From Tricholoma matsutake (Eukaryota; Basidiomycota; Agaricomycetes; Agaricales; Tricholomataceae), in assembly GCA_026075535.2 (NCBI GenBank), contig AP026548.1:8432001-8496000 (forward strand): DNA of 64,000 nt, in the 5' to 3' direction. The notes beneath the pieces were generated by a model. It was not told the origin of the DNA and made no database searches. It saw only the letters and a list, made by a program, of their open reading frames with translations. The translations under genes were made by a program, and so were the position numbers. Within the stretch, counting starts at the first letter, position 1, and each line of letters starts with the position of its first letter. Positions 10,281 through 21,499 of the stretch are shown piece by piece.

Positions 10281-11082
10281 TGTTAAGACTATAGGTCTTT
10301 AACTCAGCCTCAGCTTCATGTGTTACAGTTGGAGGCTTTCCAACTGTCTTGTATCGCACTAGGAGACTTTCCTAGTGTATCGGGCTTCCTGCCTTCACTT
10401 GGGTACTTCCTCAAGTTGTCATGGCTTTCTGTACTCAGAGGCTTTCTGAGTTAGACCGTCAGTTTGTGTAACACAGTTGGAGGCTTTCCAACTGTCAAGT
10501 TCAGGTTATCACAGCTAGAGGCTTCCTAAGCTGTCGAGTTCGAGTGTATCACAACTAAGGGACTTCCTTAGTTGTCGAGTGTTCTGGTTGAGTCTAAGAC
10601 TGTTGGTTGAATTAGGTCAAGCTGGAGAATACACAGAGTGTAGCTACAGCTTATATACTGTTCCAGGACTATCTATTGTCCAATCGAAAAGTGAGATGCT
10701 TATCAGGTAAATATAGACAAGAACAATAGAGACAATAGGCCTCATGCCTCACATGAGGCGTCCGATGTCAAGGAGTGCTGCAGCGCAGCATATCAGAGAA
10801 CAATAAGAGAATAGCCTCATGCCTGGCATGAGGCGTCCGATGTCACAGATCCGATGTCAAGGATCCGGTGTCAAGGACATGTTGCAGTGCAGCATGTCGA
10901 TCGTGAGGGTCCGATGTCACGGACCTTGTGTAGAGGGGGTGTCGTACCACGGTGCATGTAAGAGTGGGTTCGGGTGCATGGAGTCACCATGTGTCAAGGT
11001 GTCTTCCATCAGAAGAGAGTCCAGTCGAATAAGAAAAAATGAACTGCCCATACTTGCAGGTTCCTGTAGACAAATCATAACA
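10281..11082 (-). repeat. 5' LTR of element 1 (802 bp)
   Basis: It is the same as the 3' LTR except for an extra ~75 bp around 10765-10840, a partial repeat of the U3 block. That block contains the palindrome CCTCATG...CATGAGG and the motif CGTCCGATGTCA. U3 blocks of this kind usually bind transcription factors; that is inference here. Confidence 0.92.
10614..10657 (-). promoter_or_regulatory. Core promoter and predicted mRNA start of element 1
   Basis: On the minus strand the TATA box TATATAA occupies 10657-10651. The self-primer CAGCTTGACCT begins at 10624, 33 nt from the first T, a normal TATA-to-start distance. The transcript would therefore start with, or within a base of, the sequence that pairs with the PBS. 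Confidence 0.65.
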
Positions 11083-11087
11083 TCAGG

Positions 11088-14000
11088 TGGCCGATGAGCT
11101 GATTCGGCCACAGATTGGCATGGTCAATTTCTGACATTGATTGACTTACTGAGGCTCATGTACAAATAACAGAGGCAGCGAGACTATGTCTTGGAGTTTG
11201 TCGGACGAATAGATGAACTGCTGCAAGCATCCCTGTCTCGGCAGGCATGGTCAATTGACAAACAAGTTTGCAACCACTGTTCATTCAATAAACGGGCAAT
11301 TTGGAGATGTGTCGATTGTTCACTAGGAAGAACGCTTTGCCGAACATGTATGTGGGTAACACACAGGCAAAATCCCTTCCATCGCATTGAATCTTGGACT
11401 GGCATGCACTTTTGCAGGGCCGAGTTATGGGAGGTTGGCACATACCTCTTAGTTCAGCACCAGACAGATCAGCCGATTTGCAATGCTCTTCAGTTCCAAA
11501 TGGAATATCTGGAAACATTTGAGGACATGAAGGATAAAGCAGAACCAGAGTCAGCCAATTGGGGAGGTGAGGATCAGCATTGGCCTTCATCACATCAATC
11601 AGCATTGGCCCCATGTGATGAGTTGGAAGCAGCAATGGCAGATGAAGCGGGGGACAATGAAGCATTTTTTGATTCCCATGATGAGCTTCAGATTCAAGTG
11701 CATGATACATATGTTGATGATAGCCTACAATACCTCTTTGATGGCGATGATGCACATGAAGTTGAACACACTGATGAAGACATCCATGGGTTTGATCCAT
11801 ATTTGCCTAATGCTACTGAAACAGCTGAACGCATGAGGACTGATGCTGCTCCCGCTCCTGATGGCGATGGCAATATTACATTCAGACCACCCACTGCTGA
11901 TGCCTTGAACAACAGTTACATCCGTGTGGTGCATACGAATGGAATACATCACTTGGCAATGGTTACCTGCCAGTGTCAAGGGGAGCACAGAATTCCCTTG
12001 GACCTGGTAAGCAGTAACTTGCTACCCACCAGCTTCAACAAAATATGCACTCTTTTCACCGTGCATGTCCTGGATCATTTTCAGCTCTGTAATCTGGAAT
12101 TGAAGGCATCAGCCTACCAGTTTTACTAATTGATTTGGTGCATCACATTGCCAATGAGGCCTGCAGAAGTGGTCAACCTCTACCATGAGCTTCAGGGCAT
12201 GTCCCACTTATGGTGTTGGATGAAAAGATTGAAGTGGGCTGAGTATGGTCACAATCAAAACAATCCATTGAAACCTGAACCAGGATCACTCACCAACTTC
12301 TGTCCAGCTTGTCCTCAAGTAGGCATAAATATACCGGAAAATTGGAAGGACGATGAGAACCGGTGGGTGATTAAACACCTGCTTTGTGCAGTGGTCTCTG
12401 AAATGATATTACACCTTAGATTTGTTTTTAAATGCATATTTGTGGCCAATGGCAATTTCAAAGCTGACCATGTTCAGCAGAAAAACTCTGATACTGATAT
12501 ATGGCTATGGGATGGAGCTGGGATGGCCCCAAATCAGACTGAATACAAGCAGTTTCTCCAAGATGTAGAATGATTAACAGTAAGTACACTTCCCTTGCCA
12601 CTGCCACTGCCGTTCCTGTGGCTGTGGCTGTGGCTGTGGCTGTGGCCATACCCGCCCCCGCTCCCATGCCCGCTCCCGATCTGATCTGATCTGATCTGTG
12701 CCCCTTTTGCAGAAGGCACCTTGTGAAAATAAATTCCTAGTCATTGTGAATGCTTTTCTGGCATCAAAGGCATGTGATAGGACTGGAGTAGCTGCCATTG
12801 CATGTGTGCGACATGGATGTTATGCACCCAATGCATTGGTAGACCTGTTCTGGGGAGAACAGCAAAAGAACATTGACTTTGCTTTCCTTCAAGCACCGAA
12901 GACTACCAGGGTTGACCCTCAACAGGGAGTAATGCTGATTTATGACATTGTCTGCCAGTACATCATCTACCTTCTGGAGCGCATTGGTCCACATCTTCCA
13001 ACTGACCTCACCATTGACCAGGCCATTGTGCTTATGCATGTACATGGTCACAAGGACGAATGCTTTTTTTGCTATGCTCCATCTTTCATTCCAGGCTCTG
13101 GCATCATAGCAGGAGAAATACTAGAGTCCCTGTGGTCATCGCTGAATTCCATTTCCCCAACAGTCAGGACAGTGACCTTGCCACATCGGGCAGAAATGCT
13201 CGACAATCATGCTATGGACTCAAATCACAAGAAAATGCTTGGCATGACCGCTATGCTGTGTGCAAAATCTCAAGAAGCCCTTGAGATCTCCATGCAACTT
13301 GGCAAGCACCATGCCGATCTTACAGCAGCATTTGGTCAACAGGTGGTCCAAAGATGGGAGGATGAAGTGACTGCAGCAGAATTGCTCAGGCTGACAGATG
13401 TTAAGGCCATGGATATCTATGCCACTCGGGGATTGGGAGTGGGAGTGGAAATGGCATCGGCATCGGCAACAGCAATGGGAGCAGCACCGGCACTGGTTCA
13501 ATCTGTGGTTGAGGAGTGGATTGATTTCACAATCATCGTTCAACAAATGCAGTAAGTACTGCCTAACATACTCATATATCACAACCCATTGTTGGCATAC
13601 ACCAGGATTGAATTACGAGACAAAGTCCACCGAATTGGTACATCACCAAATGTTTCTGACATGCAATCTGTTGAAAGGAAAAGGGAAGCTCTTGCATCCC
13701 ACATGGAAACCTTAACAGATTTACAAAATGCTGCCAATGTTGCCGACCATGACATTGCTCCATCACAAATCAGCCATTACAATGTTGACAACTCTGATGA
13801 CTTAGACCCTTCAGATGAAGACACACCTACAGCATTGGGGCCTTTACATCTTCCAGCTGACAGAAATGCTATTCCAGTTGAGGAGCAACATGTATACCTC
13901 CCATTTAATGGCCCTCTGGCAGAGGTGGAGATTCAGCTCAGGAAGAATTAGGCAAGCCAACTGCTGCATTGGCTGCAGGAGCTCATTGTGGACAAGTTGT

Positions 14001-14723
14001 TTCAATATTCACACATTATTCGAGCAGCCCCAAGAAAGGTAGTTCGCACATGAGCACAAGCCACTGTCCAGGAGTTGGTTAACAAAATTGCCCTGCATTC
14101 CCAAATGTATAACCATTGCTGAAGCAGATTGGTGGCACTGGATTGTGACACTGACACCTTAAATATGTTTCAGTGGTTAAAAAAGGATGACCTCAATGCT
14201 AGCACAGCTATTCTGAACTCGAATATGCCAGGCTCCACTAATATTCGTCTGTCCTGGATTTGGCATAATTCTCACATTCAGACTGGTGTTACTGCCTTCC
14301 CCAATGGTGCTGCCGCTGCCATACCCGGTCTCATTCCCGATCCCACTTCCTTTAACGGCCCCACTCCTGATCCCGCTGATCGATTCTGGGAATGTACATC
14401 TATTTTGTGGCTATTCGTTTGCATTGCACTGAACTTCTTGGATAGTCAGGTGAGTACATTGGCTTCACTTGTGGGCTCAGAGACATAGATGGAAGGAGGA
14501 ATTTCTGCTGGTCACATATGAAATGCAGTGGACTGTGCGGTATTTCATTTATCACAGTGAATGGTGGCAGTCAGCCTTGCACTCAGAGAATACCTTGCCT
14601 GGCCCCCTAGCCTATGCTAACCATCAGCAGGCTTTATGGCATGAATTAGCATTCAGGGCTGACACTGCATTTACATCAGCAAACATTGATTACATCTCCC
14701 CTCTACGACCCTCTATTACATAA
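11088..14723 (+). pseudogene. KDZ (Kyakuja-Dileera-Zisupton) transposase, exons 1b to 5
   Basis: Exons: 11088-11122, 11173-12579, 12713-13551, 13606-14449, 14481-14723. Splice phases agree at every junction. Exon 2 begins with a CxC2-like cysteine cluster (CNHC, RCVDC, LCRTC, with H and GMHF), then FCPACPQ and GNFKADH...WLWDGAG. Exon 3 has LIYDIVCQY and GEILESLWSSLN, which fit the second and third acidic catalytic positions. Exon 4 carries the helical C-terminal part with PGSTNIRLSWIW. The residue before GNFKADH is Asn where the family has Asp. In-frame stops: TAA 12127, TGA 12571, TAG 13949 and two TGA near 14053 and 14120. The protein would cut and paste its own element; no terminal repeats were identified. 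The intron at 14450-14480 is only 31 nt. Confidence 0.85.
12580..12712 (+). other. Intron 2 of the KDZ gene with low-complexity insert
   Basis: GTAAGT...TTTTGCAG, 133 bp, phase 0. It is longer than the other introns because it holds tandem GGCTGT hexamers and a run of ATCTG pentamers (12679-12698). Similar GTGGCTGT/CCCGCTCCC repeats recur at 15900-16080 and 19120-19170. Confidence 0.7.
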
Positions 14724-14995
14724 ACTCGATCATCTTGATCTCTAACCACAATCAACATGTCAAATAAATGTCTCTCAGTCTTCAACCCTTTTTCTTTACA
14801 ATCAGGGCCGAAAGGTCCACTCCAAATGTGTACACAGCAGATCATTTGGTATGCAGAGTCCCGTTTCCATCAAGTCCTGTTGCACATGCAAGGGGCAAAT
14901 GTCTTAAAGCAAAAATGGATGCAAAAGGTTCTGTATTGTGAGCTTGTAAGCAGGATCTTTTATGAATCAAGTAAGAGATTCATCACTCAAAAATA

Positions 14996-16648
14996 TTGCA
15001 GCTGTGCATCATGTCTCAAATCAGCTTCACCACATCAATCAGCCTGGTGTTCGAGGTGCCGATCCTGCTTTGTTCCTTGGCTGACAGTCTTGCTGAGGTA
15101 AACTTTGACCACCTACCACTTGGATTCCATCCATCCCTCTTGGCCGTGTTGGATGATGGTGTCCCTCCTGAACTTACAAGCAGTCTAGTGCCCTCATATG
15201 CCCTGGATTGGTGGAGACATCATAGTGAACCGGCAGTGGACAGCATTATGGGCATCGACACCCTGGATCAGTGCCTTGATCACCATAAGCAGTACTTCAC
15301 TGAGTCTGACTCACCCACTCCTGCTTCCCAGGCCATTGCCACTCCCGCTGCCGATGGCCAATCCTGCATCAACCTCCAGGGTCTCTTGAATGATATGCTG
15401 CATGAAATGCACAGTACGCTTCAGTTTATAGACAGCTGTGAATCATCAGCAGATGCTGTGTTGAATGCCAATGTCAGGAAAGCAGCAGTGTTACACCGAG
15501 TTCATGAGCTTGCCCTGCTGAAGGAGCTCCAGGCTGAACCACAGGCTTTGGCAATGGGATCAAAACCCCCTCAATGCACTGGGCAACCTTCAAGGCAAAC
15601 AGCGGTAAGAATAAAATTGGAACTGGTGGCAGCAAATGCACAGGCAGAACTTGAGTGCCTGAAGTCCCTTCCCCCCAGCTCCTACAAGTGGACCTGGGGT
15701 GTCGACATCACAGAAAGTGATGTTTTGGGTGCTAATGAGAAGACCAAGAGCAAGGGCAAACAACAGCATTCCGGGTATTGGTTGTCTCTGCCTGATGGTG
15801 CAAAGGGAAGAAAGGTGTGGTCGAGCACACCAACAGTCTCAACAGTTGCATCCAATGCCTATGGTCGACCACCCACAGTATCAGGTGATGGAGCAGACAA
15901 TTCATTGCCTCCCGGCCCTGCTCCCAGCCCCGCTCCTCCTCCCACTCCCACTCCTGCTCCCATTCCCAATGCTGCTCCCGTTCCCACTCCTGCTCCCATT
16001 CCCAATGCCGCTCCCGTTCCCAATGCCGCTCCAATTCCCAATGCTGCTCCCGTTCCCAATGCCGCTCCCATCCCCGATGCCTTGCCCGATGCAGAAGCCA
16101 GCCAGCCCACTGCCATGGTTTGGCAAGGCCAAGATGATGTGTCAAGTGCAGATCAGCCCACTGCCTTTCAGGCAGCCATGGCATGGCAAGGCGAAGACGA
16201 TGCATCAAGTGATGCTGATAAGCCCACCACCTTTCAGGCACTCATGGCATGGCAGGGCAACAATGATCAGTCATCGTCTTCCCCTACAGGTTCCCTGACT
16301 GGCTTTGATGCTGTGCCCTTTTATCTCTCCGATTCTACCTCCTCGTCTCCAGCCGCCAATCCAACTTCAACTGGTGCAGCTGCTTTCCCCACTGCATCTG
16401 ATGCTGCAGATGCTTTTCTGTCATCCTCAGAGACTGGATCTAATGGTGAATCCGATGCCGAGGCCGATTCTGAAGATTCCATTACCACATCACAGATAGA
16501 TAACCCCACTCCTTCTCATATCACTTTGCCGACCTACCCTCCTGTGGACTTCACTTTGCCGATCTACACTCCTGCAGACTTCAGTTATGTCAATGAGACT
16601 TGGTTGTCTAGCCCTGATGAGATGATGATGGACACTGACATTGAATGA
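14996..16648 (+). CDS. Long low-complexity ORF downstream of the KDZ exons
   Basis: An uninterrupted ORF of 550 codons in a neighbourhood where other genes are broken. The N-terminal third is ordinary sequence with DWWRHHSEP. The middle is Pro/Ala-rich with five or so PNAAP[VI] hexapeptide repeats (15955-16080). Three ~25-residue repeats with the core MAWQGEDD follow, then a Ser/Asp-rich acidic tail. It could be the C-terminal exon of the KDZ protein, a second gene of that transposon, or an unrelated gene. It has no domain I recognise. An upstream stretch (14757-14990) may contain another exon. Confidence 0.5.
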   Translation: MQLCIMSQISFTTSISLVFEVPILLCSLADSLAEVNFDHLPLGFHPSLLAVLDDGVPPELTSSLVPSYALDWWRHHSEPAVDSIMGIDTLDQCLDHHKQYFTESDSPTPASQAIATPAADGQSCINLQGLLNDMLHEMHSTLQFIDSCESSADAVLNANVRKAAVLHRVHELALLKELQAEPQALAMGSKPPQCTGQPSRQTAVRIKLELVAANAQAELECLKSLPPSSYKWTWGVDITESDVLGANEKTKSKGKQQHSGYWLSLPDGAKGRKVWSSTPTVSTVASNAYGRPPTVSGDGADNSLPPGPAPSPAPPPTPTPAPIPNAAPVPTPAPIPNAAPVPNAAPIPNAAPVPNAAPIPDALPDAEASQPTAMVWQGQDDVSSADQPTAFQAAMAWQGEDDASSDADKPTTFQALMAWQGNNDQSSSSPTGSLTGFDAVPFYLSDSTSSSPAANPTSTGAAAFPTASDAADAFLSSSETGSNGESDAEADSEDSITTSQIDNPTPSHITLPTYPPVDFTLPIYTPADFSYVNETWLSSPDEMMMDTDIE

Positions 16649-16776
16649 AGCATCATGTATATATAGTGTTGTGGGTAGTAGTACATTGTACATAGTAAAT
16701 ATCATTGCTTTTGTGGTCCTGTCAAGCTCTGATGTCAGTGCCGCTTCCCAGTCCCAGTCCCTGCCCCCAGTCCCAT

Positions 16777-18944
16777 TGATGATACTCAACCTGGGAAAAC
16801 CACCTAAACTGCCGATGAGGCAATCAATGATATTCGCGATGAGTCAGAGGAAGGGTGCGAGTCATTCCGAATGTTCATGGCCCAACCGATGGGAAGATAA
16901 CCAGTTGGTACTAGTCGTGAAGGTAGTGCTATGAGAGATGAAGGCATTGATAGGTCCACTATGGCAGCAGAGCTCTGAAATCAAGATATCACACTCGGAC
17001 ACCTCCTTCCCAAAGTTATATGATTTCGTGAATGCTTATGAACGCCTACGAATGCACAAAACAATGAAACGACACTTCGAAACGTTTCGAAAGACTTCAG
17101 CCGCCATATTCCTATCGTACTGAACCTCGAACACATGCTCCCACCATTACACACACTAACACATTGCGTTCCTGCCACCACAAACATGGAGAAACACAAC
17201 AGCTAGCAACTTAGCGTGCATCGAGGTGCTTTTCGACATATTCATGATTTATTGGAACCACAAGACAAGGAGATTTGATATATCATGTATATGGCATGTT
17301 TCTTTCTTATCACTTTCTCATTTACTTCGTGATTTCAACACCTTGTTCACTGCCTCACGTTCACCACATGTTTTGCCACATGGCCTTTTACCTTATTAGT
17401 ACTATCTCTCTAAAACATATATAGTTTGGTGTATTTACTGTCGATACAGCAGAAAAATTGTCTTCTCACATCGCCTATTGTCTGACTTAAGGGTTTAACT
17501 CTTGAGTTTTAGCTCAGTCTTTGCCCAAACTCACTCAAAGTATTCTGTGAAACTACATTGTTTCGCCACAGCAACTCTCGAAACTCTCATCACATCGCCT
17601 ATCTATCGTGTCATCATCTCTTACCTCACTTTCAACTATTGTCACCATCTCCCAAACTTGTGAAACCATTTCAGAGGTTCTCGAACTTCTCCACATTGCT
17701 GCTAAAATCTCTTGTATTGTTTCAAGACGCTTCGTAGTGTTTCGCGTTACTTCGGACGGCTTTGCAGAATTTCGCACAGGCTAATATGGCTTTGCAATGT
17801 CGTACAGTACATTTACCGGCCTTTGGATAATGCGGTGATATTCAGTACCACCTCGCAACCTTTCTCTGACTTGTGTTATATCTCCTAAGACCTGTTTAGT
17901 TGGTTTTGGTTGAGTTTCCGGGTTGAGCATTATCAGCATTTGGTGCAGTCTGATTGAGTATCAATCAATATCGAGGGCGATCAATGAGATCGAGGGCGAA
18001 CGAGTTTATTGTCAATGGTCGATGTGTGAATTCTGGAGACCTTTCGATAGGTTGATAGTATACGAAGGGTGCGGCAAATGGCTATGAAGTGTTGGAAGGG
18101 TTGCTAGTGTTAATGACGAGAGGATCAAGGGAGGATCGAGGATGCGATGATTGCAGAGGTTTCTCGTTGATTGAGAAAACCCATAGAGACTTAGATTGTT
18201 TTAGAAAGTTGATCAGATGCTTAGAACTGTATACGAGACAATAGGTGAAGACGATTTCTTGTATTTCCAAGTAGATACTACAGAGTTTTATATGTTTTAA
18301 GGAAACTTCCTAAAATGGAATGAGAAACATGTGTAGAACATGAGGCAAAAGATATGAGTTAAGGCACAAGGCCATAAAGGAGACTGGAATCTGAACAAGA
18401 AAGATCTATATCATATGATGAAAGAGTAATAAATGGAAAGAACTAAAAAGAGACTGTCCTTTGTGTATAAACTGCGCTAAGTCTCGCAATAATCCATCCA
18501 GCTGGTTCTGTATGCAATAGGGACTTGAAACGAGGCTGACCTTTGATCAGCAGGTTTGAGCACAAGTTGGAATATGTCCTAGTGCATGGTCTTCCACCAT
18601 TTAGATAACAAAGGCAGCACCCAATGTTGCTCGTAGTCTCTTGATATTGATCAATGATGCTCGACGATGGTTGACGATGGTCGATCGCAGCTGTTTGAAG
18701 TTGATCAGGGATGTTCGATGGTCATGTAGAGGGATCTTAGGGGCTTTCAGGGTAGTCCTAAGGTTGTGCGATGTGGGCTCTTGATATGATCGATGTTGCT
18801 GGTGATGTTTTGACGCGGTCGATCTGATATCGCGATCGATAGACTGGGTTGTGCTGCATCTGGGACATTGTAGGAGTTAGCCGATGTGATTAGAATGATG
18901 CTAAAGTGGTGAATCGGTCCTTGAGCCAAGGAGACGACCTATCA
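16777..18944 (-). repeat. Solo LTR of the long-LTR Gypsy family, interrupted by another solo LTR
   Basis: It has the same ends as the element A LTR (TGATGATACTC... on plus, ...CGACCTATCA). Its flanks are CCAT (16773-16776) and CCGT (18945-18948), a 4-bp duplication with one CpG-type change. A 988-bp insert at 16948-17935 splits it; without the insert the length matches a normal LTR. Confidence 0.85.
16948..17935 (+). repeat. Nested solo LTR of a related family, opposite orientation (988 bp)
   Basis: It begins TGATAGGTCC and ends GGGTTGAGCATTATCA, which is the terminal pattern of the surrounding LTR in reverse. It is flanked by perfect GCAT duplications (16944-16947 and 17936-17939). The interior has no long ORF and differs from the surrounding LTR, so it is a different subfamily. 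It contains many TTTCGA/CTTCG motifs. Confidence 0.75.
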
Positions 18945-19549
18945 CCGTCCCCATCCCCTTCCCTCCAATTGCATTTCAAACATTACTAATGTCTGTATGG
19001 TACAGCAAGTAAAGTAGTAATGTAGTCATTGGTTAATTAATAGAGTATGTACAAATATATAGTGAGTTCAACGGCATCCATCAAAAGTCAATAGTATTCA
19101 TAGGATAATATTGTGTCCGTGCCTGATGGCGATGCCATGCCTGTCCCCGTGGCTGTCCCCATGTCCATGGTCGCATCTGTGCCCATTGCATTTCAAACGT
19201 TACTAATGTCTGTATTACATTCCTAATGCATGTCTATTGTAAGGTATAATAATCAGTGCACAATGTAGTCATTGGTTAATATAGTATAGTGACTTTATAT
19301 AGTGAGTTCGACAGTGTCCATCGAACCCGTATCATTCAATACAATGTATGTGTTCAATAGGTCGTATCATTCGATACAATGTAGCTTACCTATGTGGACA
19401 AATAACTACTTGGTAGCTCAGTGGTTAAGCACGCTGTTATGTGTGCAGACCCAAGGTCGAGTGTTCAATTCTTGTTGTATGTTGAAATTTTATTTGGGAA
19501 AGCACATGCATTCTGGTTATTCCAGTTATGCTAGTTGCCGTGCATCCAG
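18945..19549. repeat. Two diverged tandem copies of a ~217-bp unit; no gene
   Basis: The unit starting ATTGCATTTCAAAC is at 18968 and again at 19185. Both copies also share GTAGTCATTGGTTAAT and TATAGTGAGTTC. Between them is C/T-rich low complexity like that in the KDZ intron. A tRNA-like module follows at 19404. Confidence 0.6.
19404..19485 (+). repeat. tRNA-derived (SINE-like) module
   Basis: It has a pol III A box TAGCTCAGTGG at 19414-19424 and a B box-like GTGTTCAATTC at 19461-19471, at normal tRNA spacing, followed by TTTTATTT. The acceptor ends do not pair, so it is not a functional tRNA. Two similar modules lie at 27813 and 29411. Confidence 0.55.
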
Positions 19550-20712
19550 TGATGATACTCAACCCGGAAACCCAAACAAAACCCACAAAATGGCTTCAGA
19601 TGGTATAACACGAGTCAGAGGAAGGTTGCGAGGCCCTCTAGATGTCACCTGTCAGACCAACCGTCAAATAGTCATAAAACAACTGCTTGTCGAAGCAGTT
19701 CGAGGTTAAAAGAATGTGTTTCGAGGACTTGCGATGATTTTCGAGGGGTTGCGATGATTTTCGAGATGTCACAATATTTTTCGAGGTTTTTTTGAAGAAA
19801 TTTTGAGGAATTCCGAGTGCGCAAATATGTTCAGATGCAAGATCAGGGGACTAGATGAGTAATAGATGCAAAGCAAAGGCAAATCAAGGGAAATGAGAGC
19901 AAAAATAGCATAATGTGAGGAATTTCAAGGAAGTTTAGCATAAAACACCAAACTTCAGACTGAATAAGACTAAACCAAACTCTCAAATCACTGTGATCTG
20001 GGAGGAAGATGATGACTTTCTTGTTTCTCTTTGTATCTAGTACATCTTTTTATATAAAATAAAGAAAGTACCTAAAAAGGCTAGAGAACATGTGTAGAAC
20101 ATGAGGCAAAAGATATGAGTTAAGGCACAAGGCCAAAAAGGAGACTGGAATCTGAACAAGAAAGATATATATCATATGATGAAAGAGTAATAAAGGGTAT
20201 AGAACTAAAAGGGGACTGTCCTTTGTGTATAAACTGTGCTAAGTCTCGCAATAATGTGTCCAGCGGGTTCTGTGCACGATAGGGACTTGCAATGAGGCTG
20301 ACCTACTATCAGCAGGTTTGAGCATGAGTTGGAATACTTCCTGGTGCATGGTATTCCACCATATAGATAACAAATGCAGTGCCCAATGTCACTCACAGTC
20401 TCTCAATATCGATCGATGATGCTTGACGATGTTTGATGATATTCAACCGCATTTTATATGATGTTCAACGATGTTCGATGATGCTCGATTGCATTCAACA
20501 ATGTTCAACAATGTTCAACAATGTTCGATCATGTTCGATATGATGCTCAATCGCGTTTGACGATGCTCAACTGCGTTCGATGCAATATCGTGCTTGGTAG
20601 ACTTGGTCAGGAGTGGGACCACTGCTTCTGGGACCTCGTGCAAGTTATCCAATATGATTAGAATGTGGTCAAAATGGTGAATTGGCCTTTGAGCCGAGGA
20701 GACAACCTATCA
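19550..20712 (-). repeat. Solo LTR, divergent member of the long-LTR family (1163 bp)
   Basis: It has the family ends TGATGATACTCAACCC and ACAACCTATCA on the plus strand. The middle (19600-20000) differs from the other copies, while 20085-20400 matches them. Flanks CCAG and CCGG fit a 4-bp duplication with one CpG change. At 20450-20590 there are degenerate tandem CAATGTTCAA/TCGATG units. Confidence 0.75.
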
Positions 20713-21499
20713 CCGGTTGATCTGACTATTCCAGGTAAAAATGAGTCCGGGTAGATTCTGGGGATTCCAGAAGTAAAATTGACCCTCCAGTCCGATCAGA
20801 ATTATGTATTGTGAGAAAAATATATGTAAATGGAATTCCCCAGAATTCTGGAAATTCTGACCAGAATCTGACCGGAATAGGTGGAGGAGTGTAATTACTC
20901 ATTGTTTGGGCCCAGTAAGTGTGTTTTTTTTTTTCATTTCTTGCATATTCAATTATACTAACTACTTGTTTTACAGGTTGATACTACCACCATAAGCCCG
21001 AAATGAGGGCCCCACAGCCAGGTATGCACCCCCCCCCCCCCTGGGGTTCTGCACCTGCCACATCACTGATGATGGCCCCAGCACTCTCCCCATGCCCATG
21101 AGCAACTGCTTGTGGGGTGGTGTTGTAGACTTGACAGCTGAATGTGTTATGTGTCTGGTTCATGATCAGCGCATGACTGTGCTTGTCACCAGCCCTAATG
21201 TAGGTACACATGTTGAACACCTGTTTGTTGATTTCTTTTATCTTTTGTTACTTGTGTACTTTCTTGATACTCTTCTTTGTCCTTAATCTCCCTGAGTCCT
21301 CTAGACTTTGACAGAATCCCCTACCTCCTTCGACATCCTCTTGAATACCTCCCAGTTCAAGAACGGATCGACTAGCCGAAGAAGAACTTTCTGATTGATG
21401 GTAGTCAGTGCTTCAGGCTTCAGGTGCTTCATGTTTAATCAGCTTCTTGACATTTACAGTTCTGCATTTACCATTGACCGGTCTTTTCTCTACCATATT
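20713..21499. other. Intergenic stretch without a supported gene
   Basis: Imperfect inverted segments rich in ATTCTGG/CCAGAAT (20740-20880) may be a decayed MITE. A poly-C run is at 21028 and a poly-T run near 20927. Short ORFs here look random. Confidence 0.4.

Larger units (their letters stand above)
3456..11082 (-). mobile_element. Full-length chromodomain Ty3/Gypsy element 1 (chromovirus)
   Basis: LTRs at 3456-4182 and 10281-11082 begin TGTTAAG on the plus strand and end ATAACA. They are flanked by identical 5-bp duplications TCAGG (3451-3455 and 11083-11087). Order on the minus strand is 5' LTR, self-priming PBS, gag, pro-RT-RNaseH-IN-chromodomain, a downstream zinc-knuckle ORF, PPT, 3' LTR. 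The two LTRs are nearly identical apart from a ~75-bp duplication in the 5' copy, so insertion was fairly recent. The coding region is nonetheless broken by several TGA codons. It was inserted into exon 1 of the KDZ gene. Confidence 0.93.

Noticed and set aside
15732..16241. Long minus ORF rich in Trp/Arg/Glu opposite the 14996-16648 ORF
   Set aside because: It is a shadow of the PNAAP repeat codons.
19404..19485. Functional tRNA gene
   Set aside because: A and B boxes are present but acceptor and anticodon stems do not pair; same for the modules at 27813 and 29411.
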